Source: Cellulomonas sp. NTE-D12 (GTDB taxonomy: Bacteria > Actinomycetota > Actinomycetes > Actinomycetales > Cellulomonadaceae). From it: 64,000 bases of DNA. The translations under genes were made by a program, and so were the position numbers. Below, piece by piece: positions 25,734 to 33,514 of this stretch (positions are counted from its first letter, which is position 1; each line of letters opens with the position of its first letter). The notes beneath the pieces are model-generated. The model did not search any database, was not told where the DNA came from, and saw nothing but the letters and a program-made list of their open reading frames with translations. The stretch is taken from the NCBI RefSeq assembly GCF_027923705.1, contig NZ_AP026442.1:62001-126000 (forward strand), written 5' to 3'.

Positions 25734-26582
25734 TCAGACGTCGCGCCGGCTGATCGCCCACACCGCGCCGCCCACGACCGCGAGCACCCACACGACCAGC
25801 ACCGCGGCGCCCGCGCCGGAGCTCAGCACGTCCGTCCCGGCGCGGTCGATCGTGGTGAACGCCGCCGCGGACGAGCTCGGCAGGTACTTCAGCGCCGGGT
25901 CCCAGCTGGCGGGCAGCAGCGCGCCGGCCAGCTGCGGCAGCACCAGCAGACCGGCGATCAGCACGCCGATGCTCCCGGCGACGCTGCGCAGCAGGACGCC
26001 GAGACCCATGCCGAGCAGGCCGGCGGCGGTCAGGTAGCCCGCCATGCCGACCACCTGGCGCAGCACCCCGGGGTCACCGAGCGCCGCCGTGTGGTTGCCG
26101 CCGGAGTGCAGCACGGACATGCCGAGGAAGAACGCCCCGAACACCCCGACCAGCGTGCTGACCAGCAGCACGGCGGTCAGCACCACCGCCTTGCTCAGCA
26201 CCACCTGCCAGCGCCGCGGCACGGCTGCCACGGTCGAGGCGATCATGCGCGAGCCGTACTCGCGGGCGCCGAGGATGCAGCCGAGCACGCCGACCACCAG
26301 CACGCCGAGGTTGGCGCCGGTCAGCACGGTGGCCACCGGCCCCATCTCGGCGAACCGGCCCGCACGGCCCGTGTCCCCCATGCGGTTGTTGGACATCGCG
26401 GCGGCCAGTGCGGAGAAGCCGATGAGCAGGGCGACCAGCAGGGCCTGGCCCACCCAGCTGGCGCGCAGCGTGCGGAACTTGATCCACTCGAAGCGGATCA
26501 CCCGCCCGAAGCTCTGCCGGTAGTGCCTGATCAACCGTCCGTCGGGCAGGACGGTGGTCGGGGACGGGATCGTGGTGGTCAT
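25734..26582 (-). CDS. ABC exporter permease subunit
   Basis: 282 residues, six hydrophobic helices, ABC-2 membrane type. The N-terminus is cytoplasmic (RVIRFEWIKFRTLRASW, the usual FEWxKxRT entry), followed by LLVALLIGFSALAAAM and GVLVVGVLGCILGAREYGSRMIAST, the REY/S motif of the family. The start overlaps the ATPase stop as TGATG. Such two-gene exporters next to a two-component system often handle peptides or antibiotics; no substrate evidence is visible. Confidence 0.9.
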   Translation of the reverse strand: MTTTIPSPTTVLPDGRLIRHYRQSFGRVIRFEWIKFRTLRASWVGQALLVALLIGFSALAAAMSNNRMGDTGRAGRFAEMGPVATVLTGANLGVLVVGVLGCILGAREYGSRMIASTVAAVPRRWQVVLSKAVVLTAVLLVSTLVGVFGAFFLGMSVLHSGGNHTAALGDPGVLRQVVGMAGYLTAAGLLGMGLGVLLRSVAGSIGVLIAGLLVLPQLAGALLPASWDPALKYLPSSSAAAFTTIDRAGTDVLSSGAGAAVLVVWVLAVVGGAVWAISRRDV

Positions 26583-27532
26583 CAGGCGGCGCTCCTCTGG
26601 GCGGTTCCGGCGTGCGGGGCGTGGTGCTCGACGGCACCGGCGTACTCGACCTCGTCGCGAGTCAGCGCCATGTAGGCGGACTCGAGCGAGCCGGTGCGGG
26701 TGGCCAGCTGGTGCAGGCGCAGGCCGTGCGCGGCGGCGATGTCGCCGATCTCGTCGGCCGCACGTCCTCGAACCTCGAACGTCCCGGACTCCGTGGAGGT
26801 GAGGGTCACGCCGTCGCCGGCGAGCAGCGGGGCGAGCGTGGCGGCGTCGGGCGAGGCGACGACGACCGTGCCGACCGACGCGTTCGCGATGAACTCGGCG
26901 ATCGGCATGTCCGCGAGGATCCGGCCCCGGCCGATCACCAGCAGGTGGTCCGCCACCAGCTCCAGCTCGCTCATCAGGTGCGACGACAGCAGCACCGTGC
27001 GGCCCTCCGCGGCGAGCTCGGCCAGCAGCGCGCGGATCCACTGGATGCCGTCGAGGTCCAGCCCGTTCACCGGCTCGTCGAGCAGCAGCACCGTCGGGTC
27101 GGCCAGCAGCGCCGCCGCGATCCCCAGCCGCTGTCCCATGCCGAGCGAGAACTCCCGCGTCCGCTTGCCCGCCACGTGGCTGAGCCCCACGGTGCCGAGC
27201 ACCTCGTCGACCCGACGCGGTCCCACGCCGACCGTGGCGCCCAGCGCCAGCAGGTGGTTGCGCGCCGTCCGGCCGCCGTCCGTCCCCTTGGCGTCGAGCA
27301 GCGCGCCGACCTCCGCGAGGGGAGCCCGCGAGTCGACGTACGGCCGCCCGTTGACCAGGGCGACGCCGGAGGTCGGCCGGTCCAGGCCGAGCACCACCCG
27401 CATGGTGGTGGACTTCCCGGCGCCGTTGGGTCCGAGGAAGCCGGTGACCACCCCCGGGGGGATGGTGGCGCTGATGCCGTCGACGGCGACCTTGTCGCCG
27501 TACCTCTTGGTCAGCTGATGGAGCTCGATCAT
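26582..27532 (-). CDS. ABC exporter ATP-binding subunit
   Basis: 316 residues. Walker A GPNGAGKST, signature FSLGMGQRLGIAAALL, Walker B LLLDEPVNGLD and the switch His in LLSSHLMSELE. A C-terminal ~90-residue extension is typical of DrrA/CcmA-like drug or antibiotic exporters. It is coupled to its permease by TGATG. The 223-bp gap upstream, shared with a rightward monooxygenase-like gene, should hold its promoter; I see no clear operator there. Confidence 0.94.
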   Translation of the reverse strand: MIELHQLTKRYGDKVAVDGISATIPPGVVTGFLGPNGAGKSTTMRVVLGLDRPTSGVALVNGRPYVDSRAPLAEVGALLDAKGTDGGRTARNHLLALGATVGVGPRRVDEVLGTVGLSHVAGKRTREFSLGMGQRLGIAAALLADPTVLLLDEPVNGLDLDGIQWIRALLAELAAEGRTVLLSSHLMSELELVADHLLVIGRGRILADMPIAEFIANASVGTVVVASPDAATLAPLLAGDGVTLTSTESGTFEVRGRAADEIGDIAAAHGLRLHQLATRTGSLESAYMALTRDEVEYAGAVEHHAPHAGTAQRSAA

Positions 27533-27755
27533 CGTTCCGCCTGTCTGTGGGCTGGTGGCGGACGTGCCGTGTCACGGGCGTGGTCCGGTGGAGTGCGGGA
27601 CCAGCGTCGCCTGGTGGCGGCCTCGTCGTCGTCCTCCGACCGGACCGTCGTCCGCGTACGACGAGCGCGGTACGCGACGTCGCACGCCTCTGGCGGAGGG
27701 GAGCACTGATACGGCACGGTGGGCTGCCGCCCGCCCGTCGACCCCGGAGCACCCC

Positions 27756-28145
27756 GTGAGCCAGCACGAGCCGACCCCGTCCTCCCTGCCGACCCTGTCC
27801 TCCTTGCCGACCCCGTCCGCCCTGCCGACCCCGCCGCCCGAGCCTCCCTACTACGCCGTCGTGTTCACGTCGCTGCGCACACCGGGCGACCAGGGCTACG
27901 CGGAGCGCTCCGACGAGATGGAGCGGCTGGCCGTCGGCATGCCGGGGTTCCTCGGGCTGGACTCGGCGCGCGACGCCGACGGGTTCGGAATCACGGTGTC
28001 GTACTGGCGGGACGAGGAGTCGATCGCCGCCTGGCGCGACCAGGCGGACCACGCCGCGACGCGCGCGGACGGGCGCGCGCACTGGTACGAGTCCTTCACG
28101 GTGCACGTCGCCAAGGTCGAGAGGTCGTACGACTTCCACCGCTGA
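27756..28145 (+). CDS. Antibiotic-biosynthesis-monooxygenase (ABM) domain protein
   Basis: 129 residues. After a Leu/Pro/Thr/Ser repeat tail (LPTLSSLPTPSALPTPP), a dimeric ferredoxin-like ABM domain follows: YYAVVFTSLRTPGDQGYAERSDEMERLAVGMPGFLGLDSARD, ITVSYWRDEESIAAWRDQADH, and a C-terminal YESFTVHVAKVERSYDF. That matches the PF03992 group related to heme-degrading and quinone-forming monooxygenases, but the chromosomal versions mostly lack a known role. GTG 27756 is chosen as the nearest start before the domain. Confidence 0.85.
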   Translation: MSQHEPTPSSLPTLSSLPTPSALPTPPPEPPYYAVVFTSLRTPGDQGYAERSDEMERLAVGMPGFLGLDSARDADGFGITVSYWRDEESIAAWRDQADHAATRADGRAHWYESFTVHVAKVERSYDFHR

Positions 28146-28162
28146 CCTGGTGCGGCGGACCT

Positions 28163-28186
28163 CTCGGTGCCAAGGTCGGCACCGAG
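28163..28186 (+). terminator. Hairpin after the ABM gene
   Basis: Perfect 9-bp stem CTCGGTGCC / GGCACCGAG with a 6-nt loop, starting 18 bp after the ABM stop. Its right arm touches the GAGGGGG that serves as ribosome binding site for the next gene, so it may terminate transcription or reduce translation of that gene. Confidence 0.5.
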
Positions 28187-28196
28187 GGGGCGTCCG

Positions 28197-28568
28197 ATGC
28201 GCGTGCTTCGGTGGGTGGCGTGGGCGGCGGTGGCCGCATGGGTCGCGCTGTTCGTCGCGTGGATGATCCAGGGCCGGGAGCTGCCGATCCCGTTCGTCGC
28301 AGCGCCGTACGTGGCGTTCGGCGTGCTGTTCCTGGTCGCGGTGGTGCGGAACGTGGTGCGGCCGCGGCGCGGCGGTGCGGCGCGGGCGACGCTCGGCCCC
28401 GTGGTGCGGGGGTTCGACGACGTGCAGGACATCTACTTCGGGCGGACGCCCGGCATCACGCCGCGCTACGGCAGCGACGAGCCGGACGTCGCATCGCTCG
28501 TCGAGCCGCACCCGGACCCGCTCGACGAGCGGCGGTGGGTGGTCCCGCCGCAGCAGCCGCGTCCCTGA
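28197..28568 (+). CDS. Small two-helix membrane protein
   Basis: 123 residues, not recognised. Two N-terminal hydrophobic helices (VLRWVAWAAVAAWVALFVAWMI; VAAPYVAFGVLFLVAVVRNVV) are followed by a basic segment and an acidic, Pro-rich cytoplasmic tail (DIYFGRTPGITPRYGSDEPDVASL). ATG 28197 is supported by GAGGGGG. It converges with another small membrane-protein gene, 21 bp apart. Confidence 0.7.
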   Translation: MRVLRWVAWAAVAAWVALFVAWMIQGRELPIPFVAAPYVAFGVLFLVAVVRNVVRPRRGGAARATLGPVVRGFDDVQDIYFGRTPGITPRYGSDEPDVASLVEPHPDPLDERRWVVPPQQPRP

Positions 28569-28589
28569 CCGTCACGTCGGCAGGCTCGG

Positions 28590-29024
28590 TCAGGAGCGGC
28601 GGGGGCGTTCGACGACGAGCAGGACGAGCGCGAGCGAGATGGCGGCCGTCTCCGTGATGGCGGACGTCCAGATGGGGACGCCCGTCCACTGCTCGTGCAC
28701 GCCGAACAGCCCGTGCGCCGTGGTGGAGACGAGGAACGCGCCGAACGTCGCCACGCCGAAGCCGAGGGCGCCGAGCAGCGGCAGCCAGTGGCGCCAGACG
28801 AGCAGCAGCACGCCGATCACCAGGCCGCCGACGGCGTTGAGCAGGAACGCGGGACCGACCACCGTGAACTGACGGAACCCCGAGAACCACAGCTCGAGGT
28901 GCACCACGGCGGACAGCAGCACGCACGCGGCGAGCAGGCCGCGCAGCACGTCGGAGGCCGCCTGGCGTCCGGTGTGCCAGGTGCCGGCGGGAGAGCGGGA
29001 CGTCGTCGTCCCCGGCTCGGACAC
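28590..29024 (-). CDS. Four-helix membrane protein
   Basis: 144 residues with four hydrophobic helices: VLRGLLAACVLLSAVVHLELWF, FLLNAVGGLVIGVLLLVW, LPLLGALGFGVATFGAFLVS and ITETAAISLALVLLVV. His/Trp residues near helix ends could bind metal or heme, but this is speculative. It follows the Rieske lipoprotein gene by 3 nt on the same strand, so the two are probably one operon and may form a membrane redox pair. Confidence 0.75.
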   Translation of the reverse strand: MSEPGTTTSRSPAGTWHTGRQAASDVLRGLLAACVLLSAVVHLELWFSGFRQFTVVGPAFLLNAVGGLVIGVLLLVWRHWLPLLGALGFGVATFGAFLVSTTAHGLFGVHEQWTGVPIWTSAITETAAISLALVLLVVERPRRS

Positions 29025-29027
29025 GGC

Positions 29028-29510
29028 TCAGCCCTTGCCCGCCACGACGGTGCCGTTCACCACGTGCACGTCGACCGGGGGGAGCGGGGACGGCGCCGGG
29101 CCCTGCTTCACCGAGCCGTCGAGGCCGAACACCGAGCCGTGGCACGGGCACTCGAGGTCGGTCTTGGCGGCCATCACCGTGCAGCCCTGGTGCGTGCAGA
29201 TCGCCGAGAAGGCGGTGACGGTACCGGCTGTCTGCTGCACCAGCAGCACCGGCTTGCCGTCGACCTTGGTGGCCAGCGCGCCGCCCACCGGGATGTCCGA
29301 GACCTTCGCCAGACCGCCGGCGGCACCGCCGCCGGAACCGGAGCCGCCGGCAGCTCCCGACCCGCCGGAGCCGCCCGACGACGAGGCGCCGCACGCCGCG
29401 AGGACGCCGACGGCCGCCACGCCGAGCCCCACGGCGCCGCCGCGCACCAGCAGGTCACGCCTGCTCAGGCCGGGTGCCTCCGCGGTGTCGGTCTGCTCGG
29501 TCGAGCTCAT
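29028..29510 (-). CDS. Rieske [2Fe-2S] lipoprotein with Tat-type signal
   Basis: 160 residues. A twin-arginine signal (SRRDLLVRG, 16-24) leads to a lipobox VLAAC with Cys40, then a Gly/Ser-rich spacer. The Rieske domain has CTHQGC (C105, H107, C110) and CPCHGS (C121, C123, H124): cluster ligands C105, H107, C121, H124 and the disulfide pair C110/C123. It would be folded with its cluster in the cytoplasm, exported by Tat and anchored outside the membrane. Stand-alone proteins of this type are common in actinobacteria; the electron partner is unknown. Co-directional with the MFS gene upstream. Confidence 0.92.
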   Translation of the reverse strand: MSSTEQTDTAEAPGLSRRDLLVRGGAVGLGVAAVGVLAACGASSSGGSGGSGAAGGSGSGGGAAGGLAKVSDIPVGGALATKVDGKPVLLVQQTAGTVTAFSAICTHQGCTVMAAKTDLECPCHGSVFGLDGSVKQGPAPSPLPPVDVHVVNGTVVAGKG

Positions 29511-29561
29511 GCACGCCTCCGGGGTGAGCGCAAGGGTCAGACGTCCTGACCTGCACCGACG

Positions 29562-31394
29562 CTAGTCGGTCGCGGCGTCCGGCTGCCCGTCGGTCGCCGG
29601 ATTCACAGCAACCTTTACGTCCGCGGCGGCGGTGCGCTCGTCGGACACGCGCTCGTCGGCTGCCGCCGCACGCTCGTCGTGCGCCCGCTCGTCCGCCTGC
29701 CGGCTCTGGATGCCCGACACGTTGCGCAGCGGCAGCTCGGGCACCAGGAGGGTCAGCACGATGCCGGCCACCATGACGATCGCCGCGAGCAGCAGCACCT
29801 TGTCCACCGACTGGCTGAAGCCGACCAGGAACGGCTGCGCGAGGCGCGGGTCGAGGGCGTTGATGAAGGCGGAGTCGTCCAGCGACGGGGCAGGACCACC
29901 CTTGAGCATGCCGATCACGGCGGCGTTGGCCGGGTTGGCCGCGACCGCCGGGTCCGCCACGGCCGCGAGGAACGACGGGGTCTTGACGGCGGCCCGGAAC
30001 GCCGTGGCGATGTTGTCGCCCACCGTCGAGAACAGCACGGACAGGAACACCGCGGTGCCGAGGGTGCCGCCCATCTGCCGGAAGAACAGGGACGACGACG
30101 TGGCGACCCCCATGTCCTTGGCCGGCACGGCGTTCTGCACGGCGAGCACCAGCGGCTGCATGACGAAGCCGAGGCCGAGGCCGAACACCACCGAGTACGT
30201 GAAGAACTGCGCCATCGGCGTGGTCGGGGACAGCCGGGAGAACAGCAGCGCGCCGATGCCCATCAGCACCGTGCCGCCCACCGGGAACACCTTGTAGCGA
30301 CCGGTGCGGGCGGTCGTCTGACCCGAGGCGATCGACGCCGTCATGATCCCGACCGTGAAGGGGATCAGGACGAGGCCGGCCTTCGTCGGGCTCAGGCCCC
30401 GAACGATCTGCAGGTAGAGCGGCAGGGTCGCCAGGCCGCCGAACATGCCGAGGCCGATGACGGCGTTGGCGCCCGCGCCGACCGAGAAGGTCCGGTTGCG
30501 GAACATGTAGAGCGGCAGGATCGCGTCGGCGCCGGCCCGGGTCTCCGCCGCGAGGAACAGGCCGATGCCCACCACGCCGATCGTGTAGCAGAGCAGCGCG
30601 TTGCCCGAGCCCCAGCCCCACGCGCGGCCCTGCTCGGCGACCAGCAGCAGCGGCACCAGCGCGACGATCAGGGCCAGCGCGCCCGGCCAGTCGATGCGGT
30701 GCTCCACCTTGCGCAGCGGCGGCAGGTGCAGCACGCGCCAGATCACCGCGATGCCGACCAGGCCGAGCGGCACGTTGACCAGGAACACCCACCGCCAGCC
30801 GGTGATGCCGAGGATGTGCGGGGTGCCGGCGAAGAACCCGCCGATCACCGGGCCGAGCACGGACGACGTGCCCCACACCGCCAGGAAGTAGGCCTGGTAG
30901 CGCGCGCGCTCCCGGGGTGCGACGAGGTCGCCGAGGATGGTGATCGCCAGGCTCATCAGGCCGCCGGCGCCCAGGCCCTGCAGGCCGCGGGCGAGCGCCA
31001 GCTGGTACATCGACCCGGCCATGCCGCTGAGGATCGAGCCGATGACGAACAGGCCGATCGCCGTCATGTAGAACGGCTTGCGGCCGTAGATGTCGGACAG
31101 CTTGCCGTACAGCGGCGTGGCGATCGTCGAGGTCAGCAGGTACGCCGTGGTGACCCAGGCCTGCAGCGACAGGCCGTGCAGGTCGTCGCCGATGGTGCGG
31201 ATCGCCGTCGCGACCACCGTCTGGTCCAGGGCCGCGAGGAACATGCCGATCATCAGGCCGCCGATGATCGTGAGGATCTCGCGGTGGCTCGGGGCGTGCA
31301 GGCCGGCGGACTGTGGCGACGCCGGGGACGCGGCCCCTGAGGCGGCGGGAGGCGAGGCCTCCGGGGTGCTCTGCTGGTCGGTGCGAGAGGACAT
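29562..31394 (-). CDS. MFS drug-type exporter, DHA2 (14-TM) family
   Basis: 610 residues. Fourteen hydrophobic helices begin at IGGLMIGMFLAALDQTVVATAIRTIGDDLHGL, the DHA2 motif with the helix-1 Asp. GKLSDIYGRKPFYMT is the loop 2-3 motif A, and LGPVIGGFF belongs to motif C of antiporters. The C-terminal tail after the last helix is charged and repetitive (DERAHDERAAAADERVSDERTAAAD). It should expel hydrophobic compounds using the proton gradient. No TetR/MarR regulator is adjacent, but direct repeats lie just upstream of its start. Confidence 0.93.
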   Translation of the reverse strand: MSSRTDQQSTPEASPPAASGAASPASPQSAGLHAPSHREILTIIGGLMIGMFLAALDQTVVATAIRTIGDDLHGLSLQAWVTTAYLLTSTIATPLYGKLSDIYGRKPFYMTAIGLFVIGSILSGMAGSMYQLALARGLQGLGAGGLMSLAITILGDLVAPRERARYQAYFLAVWGTSSVLGPVIGGFFAGTPHILGITGWRWVFLVNVPLGLVGIAVIWRVLHLPPLRKVEHRIDWPGALALIVALVPLLLVAEQGRAWGWGSGNALLCYTIGVVGIGLFLAAETRAGADAILPLYMFRNRTFSVGAGANAVIGLGMFGGLATLPLYLQIVRGLSPTKAGLVLIPFTVGIMTASIASGQTTARTGRYKVFPVGGTVLMGIGALLFSRLSPTTPMAQFFTYSVVFGLGLGFVMQPLVLAVQNAVPAKDMGVATSSSLFFRQMGGTLGTAVFLSVLFSTVGDNIATAFRAAVKTPSFLAAVADPAVAANPANAAVIGMLKGGPAPSLDDSAFINALDPRLAQPFLVGFSQSVDKVLLLAAIVMVAGIVLTLLVPELPLRNVSGIQSRQADERAHDERAAAADERVSDERTAAADVKVAVNPATDGQPDAATD

Positions 31395-31420
31395 CGGACC
31401 TTCTCGGGCTCTGGGCGGTC

Positions 31421-31458
31421 GCTGGGACGGTGCGTCGTCGCTGGGACGGTGCGTCGTC
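31421..31458. repeat. 19-bp direct repeats upstream of the MFS exporter
   Basis: Two exact tandem copies of GCTGGGACGGTGCGTCGTC (31421-31439 and 31440-31458), followed by a diverged third (GCCGGGGCGGTGCGG). They lie 27-64 bp upstream of the MFS start, where promoter and operator elements are expected. They could be regulator half-sites or simple slippage products. Confidence 0.6.
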
Positions 31459-31928
31459 GCCGGGGCGGTGCGGTGTGGTCGGGTGCTGCTCGTTGCGGCG
31501 CGCGGGGCGCACCGCGGTGCGAGGGCCGAGCGAAGGCGTCGCAGGACGTCCGTCGGCAGCTTCCCCGCACAACACCGTCCACAGCGAGATGTGTTCCCGC
31601 TGTGCGCCGGCGGCGGCCGTGCAGCGACGACGGTCGGCTCAGGTGCGATCGATCGTCAGCCGCTGTCCCGACGAGCACGGCGAGACGCGCCCCGGCCTGC
31701 GTGCGGCCGGACGGGGATCCGTCGAACCGTCCACAACCCCGCTGATTTGCCGTATTTCCTCGACTGAGGGCCGGCCTTTTCCACCCAATTCACGTCGGGG
31801 TGTATGAGGGCTCCCCAGTGTGCTGACCTGCGCCTACGCACCAACCGCTATGTCAGTGGTCGTCGGTAGTGTCGTTCGAGTGGAAAGCCGGTGCGGCGGC
31901 CGGGGAATGTGCAGAGGGAGGTGAAGGC
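31459..31928. other. Non-coding gap between MFS exporter and HNH gene
   Basis: About 470 bp with no reading frame I believe. The left part is ordinary GC-rich sequence. The right part (about 31735-31870) is distinctly AT-richer, for example GCTGATTTGCCGTATTTCCTC, CCTTTTCCACCCAATTCACG and AACCGCTATGTCAGTGG, and probably contains the promoter of the HNH gene. A GTG at 31869 is in frame with that gene but lacks a ribosome binding site. Confidence 0.5.
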
Positions 31929-33320
31929 GTGGGTGGGATATCGGCGGTTCAGAGTGCGGCTGGACCGCAGGGGATGACCGGTGCCGCGTCGACCCTTCTC
32001 GCCCTGACGGCTGCGGTGGACGACGTCGTCGGGCTCGTGCGCGTTGTCGAGGCGGACCACCGCGGCGGCCAGGACTCGATCGACCTCCTCCTCGGCGTCC
32101 GGGCGCAGCTCGACAGGCTGGTGGTCGCGTCCTCCTGCCTCGCTGTGACGGTGGACGCCGACGGGTGGTGGGCGTTGGAGGGTGCGCGGTCGTTCTCCCA
32201 CTGGCTGGCCGCCGCGTCGGGGTTGTCGGTCGCCCGCGCGCGTGAGGTCGTCGCGACCGGTCGGGCGCTGCGGGACCACCTCCCGGCCACGGCGCGTGGG
32301 GCCCTCGACGGCGAGATCGGCGCCGAGCAGGCGGCCGTTCTCGCCAGGCTCGCACCCACGTCGGACGCCCGACGCGCTGCGCTCGCCGCTCCGGCGGAGG
32401 AGTGCGGCGAAGGGTTCCTGACGGCTGAGGCGAAGGTGCTTCCCGTCGGCTCCTTCCGACGGCTCGTCCAGCGATGGGCGGCGGCGGCTGATCCGGAGGC
32501 GGACGAGCGTGGCTACCGGGACGCCTGCGACCGGGAGCACGTCACCCTGTCGACGACGACGGGCGGCGTCCAGCTCGCCGGGTTCCTCACCACCGAGCAC
32601 GGTGCAGTGCTCAGCTCGGCCCTCGACTCCGTGATGACGCCGCCGGCGCCGGACGACAGCCGCTCGACGCCGCAGCGTCGCGCCCAGGCGCTCGCAGACG
32701 TGGCGCGGCTGTGCCTCGACCACGGTCTGGTCGGGACGGGCGCCGCCGTCCGGCCCCACGTGTCCTGCGTCGTGGACTTCGAGACCCTGCGCCGGGTCGT
32801 CGGTACCGACAGGGCCGGGAGGGGCGGGGCGGACCGTGCCGGGACAGCCGACGCCGGTCGGTTCGGTGGCTCCCGTCGGGGATTCCGGCTCCCGGCCGTG
32901 GCCGACGTCGAGCGGTTCGCCGTCGCAGAGGTCCTCGGGTCGGGTCCGGTGCCGCCCTCCGTGCTGGCACGGCTGGCCTGTGACAGCGAGATCAGCCGGG
33001 TGGTCTTCGGTCCGGACTCGCAGGTGATCAACGCGGGCCGTGCCGAGCGGACCTTCTCCGGACCACGGCGTCGAGCGGTCATCGCCCGTGACGGAACCTG
33101 TCGATATCCCGGGTGCAGCGCGCCGCCGGCCCTGTGCGAGGTGCACCACCTGGACGGCTGGGCCGCGAGGCAGGGCGAGACCGACGTGAACCGTGGCGTG
33201 CTCCTGTGCTGGCACCACCACGACGTCGTGCACCGGCGTGACATCCAGATCGACGCGGCGCCGAGCGGTGGGTTCGGGTTCCGCACGCGCCACGGCGCGC
33301 CCGTGGCCCGGTCCGCATGA
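31929..33320 (+). CDS. DUF222 / 13E12-repeat protein with C-terminal HNH nuclease domain
   Basis: 463 residues. The DUF222 region spans about 40-380 (WWALEGARSFSHWLAAASGLSVARAREVV; LLDGEIGAEQAAVLARLAP-type helices). The HNH motif near the C-terminus reads RDGTCRYPGCSAPPALCEVHHLDGWA, then TDVNRGVLLCWHHHDVVHRRD. GTG 31929 is preferred because GGGAGGTGAAGG (31916-31927), a near-perfect Shine-Dalgarno, precedes it. This multicopy actinobacterial family is linked to REP13E12-type elements; its function is unproven. Neither terminal repeats nor an integrase is nearby. Confidence 0.92.
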   Translation: MGGISAVQSAAGPQGMTGAASTLLALTAAVDDVVGLVRVVEADHRGGQDSIDLLLGVRAQLDRLVVASSCLAVTVDADGWWALEGARSFSHWLAAASGLSVARAREVVATGRALRDHLPATARGALDGEIGAEQAAVLARLAPTSDARRAALAAPAEECGEGFLTAEAKVLPVGSFRRLVQRWAAAADPEADERGYRDACDREHVTLSTTTGGVQLAGFLTTEHGAVLSSALDSVMTPPAPDDSRSTPQRRAQALADVARLCLDHGLVGTGAAVRPHVSCVVDFETLRRVVGTDRAGRGGADRAGTADAGRFGGSRRGFRLPAVADVERFAVAEVLGSGPVPPSVLARLACDSEISRVVFGPDSQVINAGRAERTFSGPRRRAVIARDGTCRYPGCSAPPALCEVHHLDGWAARQGETDVNRGVLLCWHHHDVVHRRDIQIDAAPSGGFGFRTRHGAPVARSA

Positions 33321-33514
33321 CGATGAGGAGTCCGAACCGTCGGGTGAGGAGCTCGGAAACGGTCGGGTGCGGTCCAGCGCGGGCGGATACGTCGAGGGCG
33401 ACTGCTCGGCTGTGCCCGGACCGGTTCGCGGTGCAGCGCGGACGCCTGCTCGCCCGGCTGGGCACGGAATGCCCGACGGATGTGCCACCGCACGGGACGG
33501 TCACGGCGACCGGC

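Noticed and set aside
31929..33320. HNH gene as part of a restriction or defence island
   Set aside because: No methyltransferase, helicase or other defence gene nearby; DUF222-HNH proteins occur singly in multicopy.
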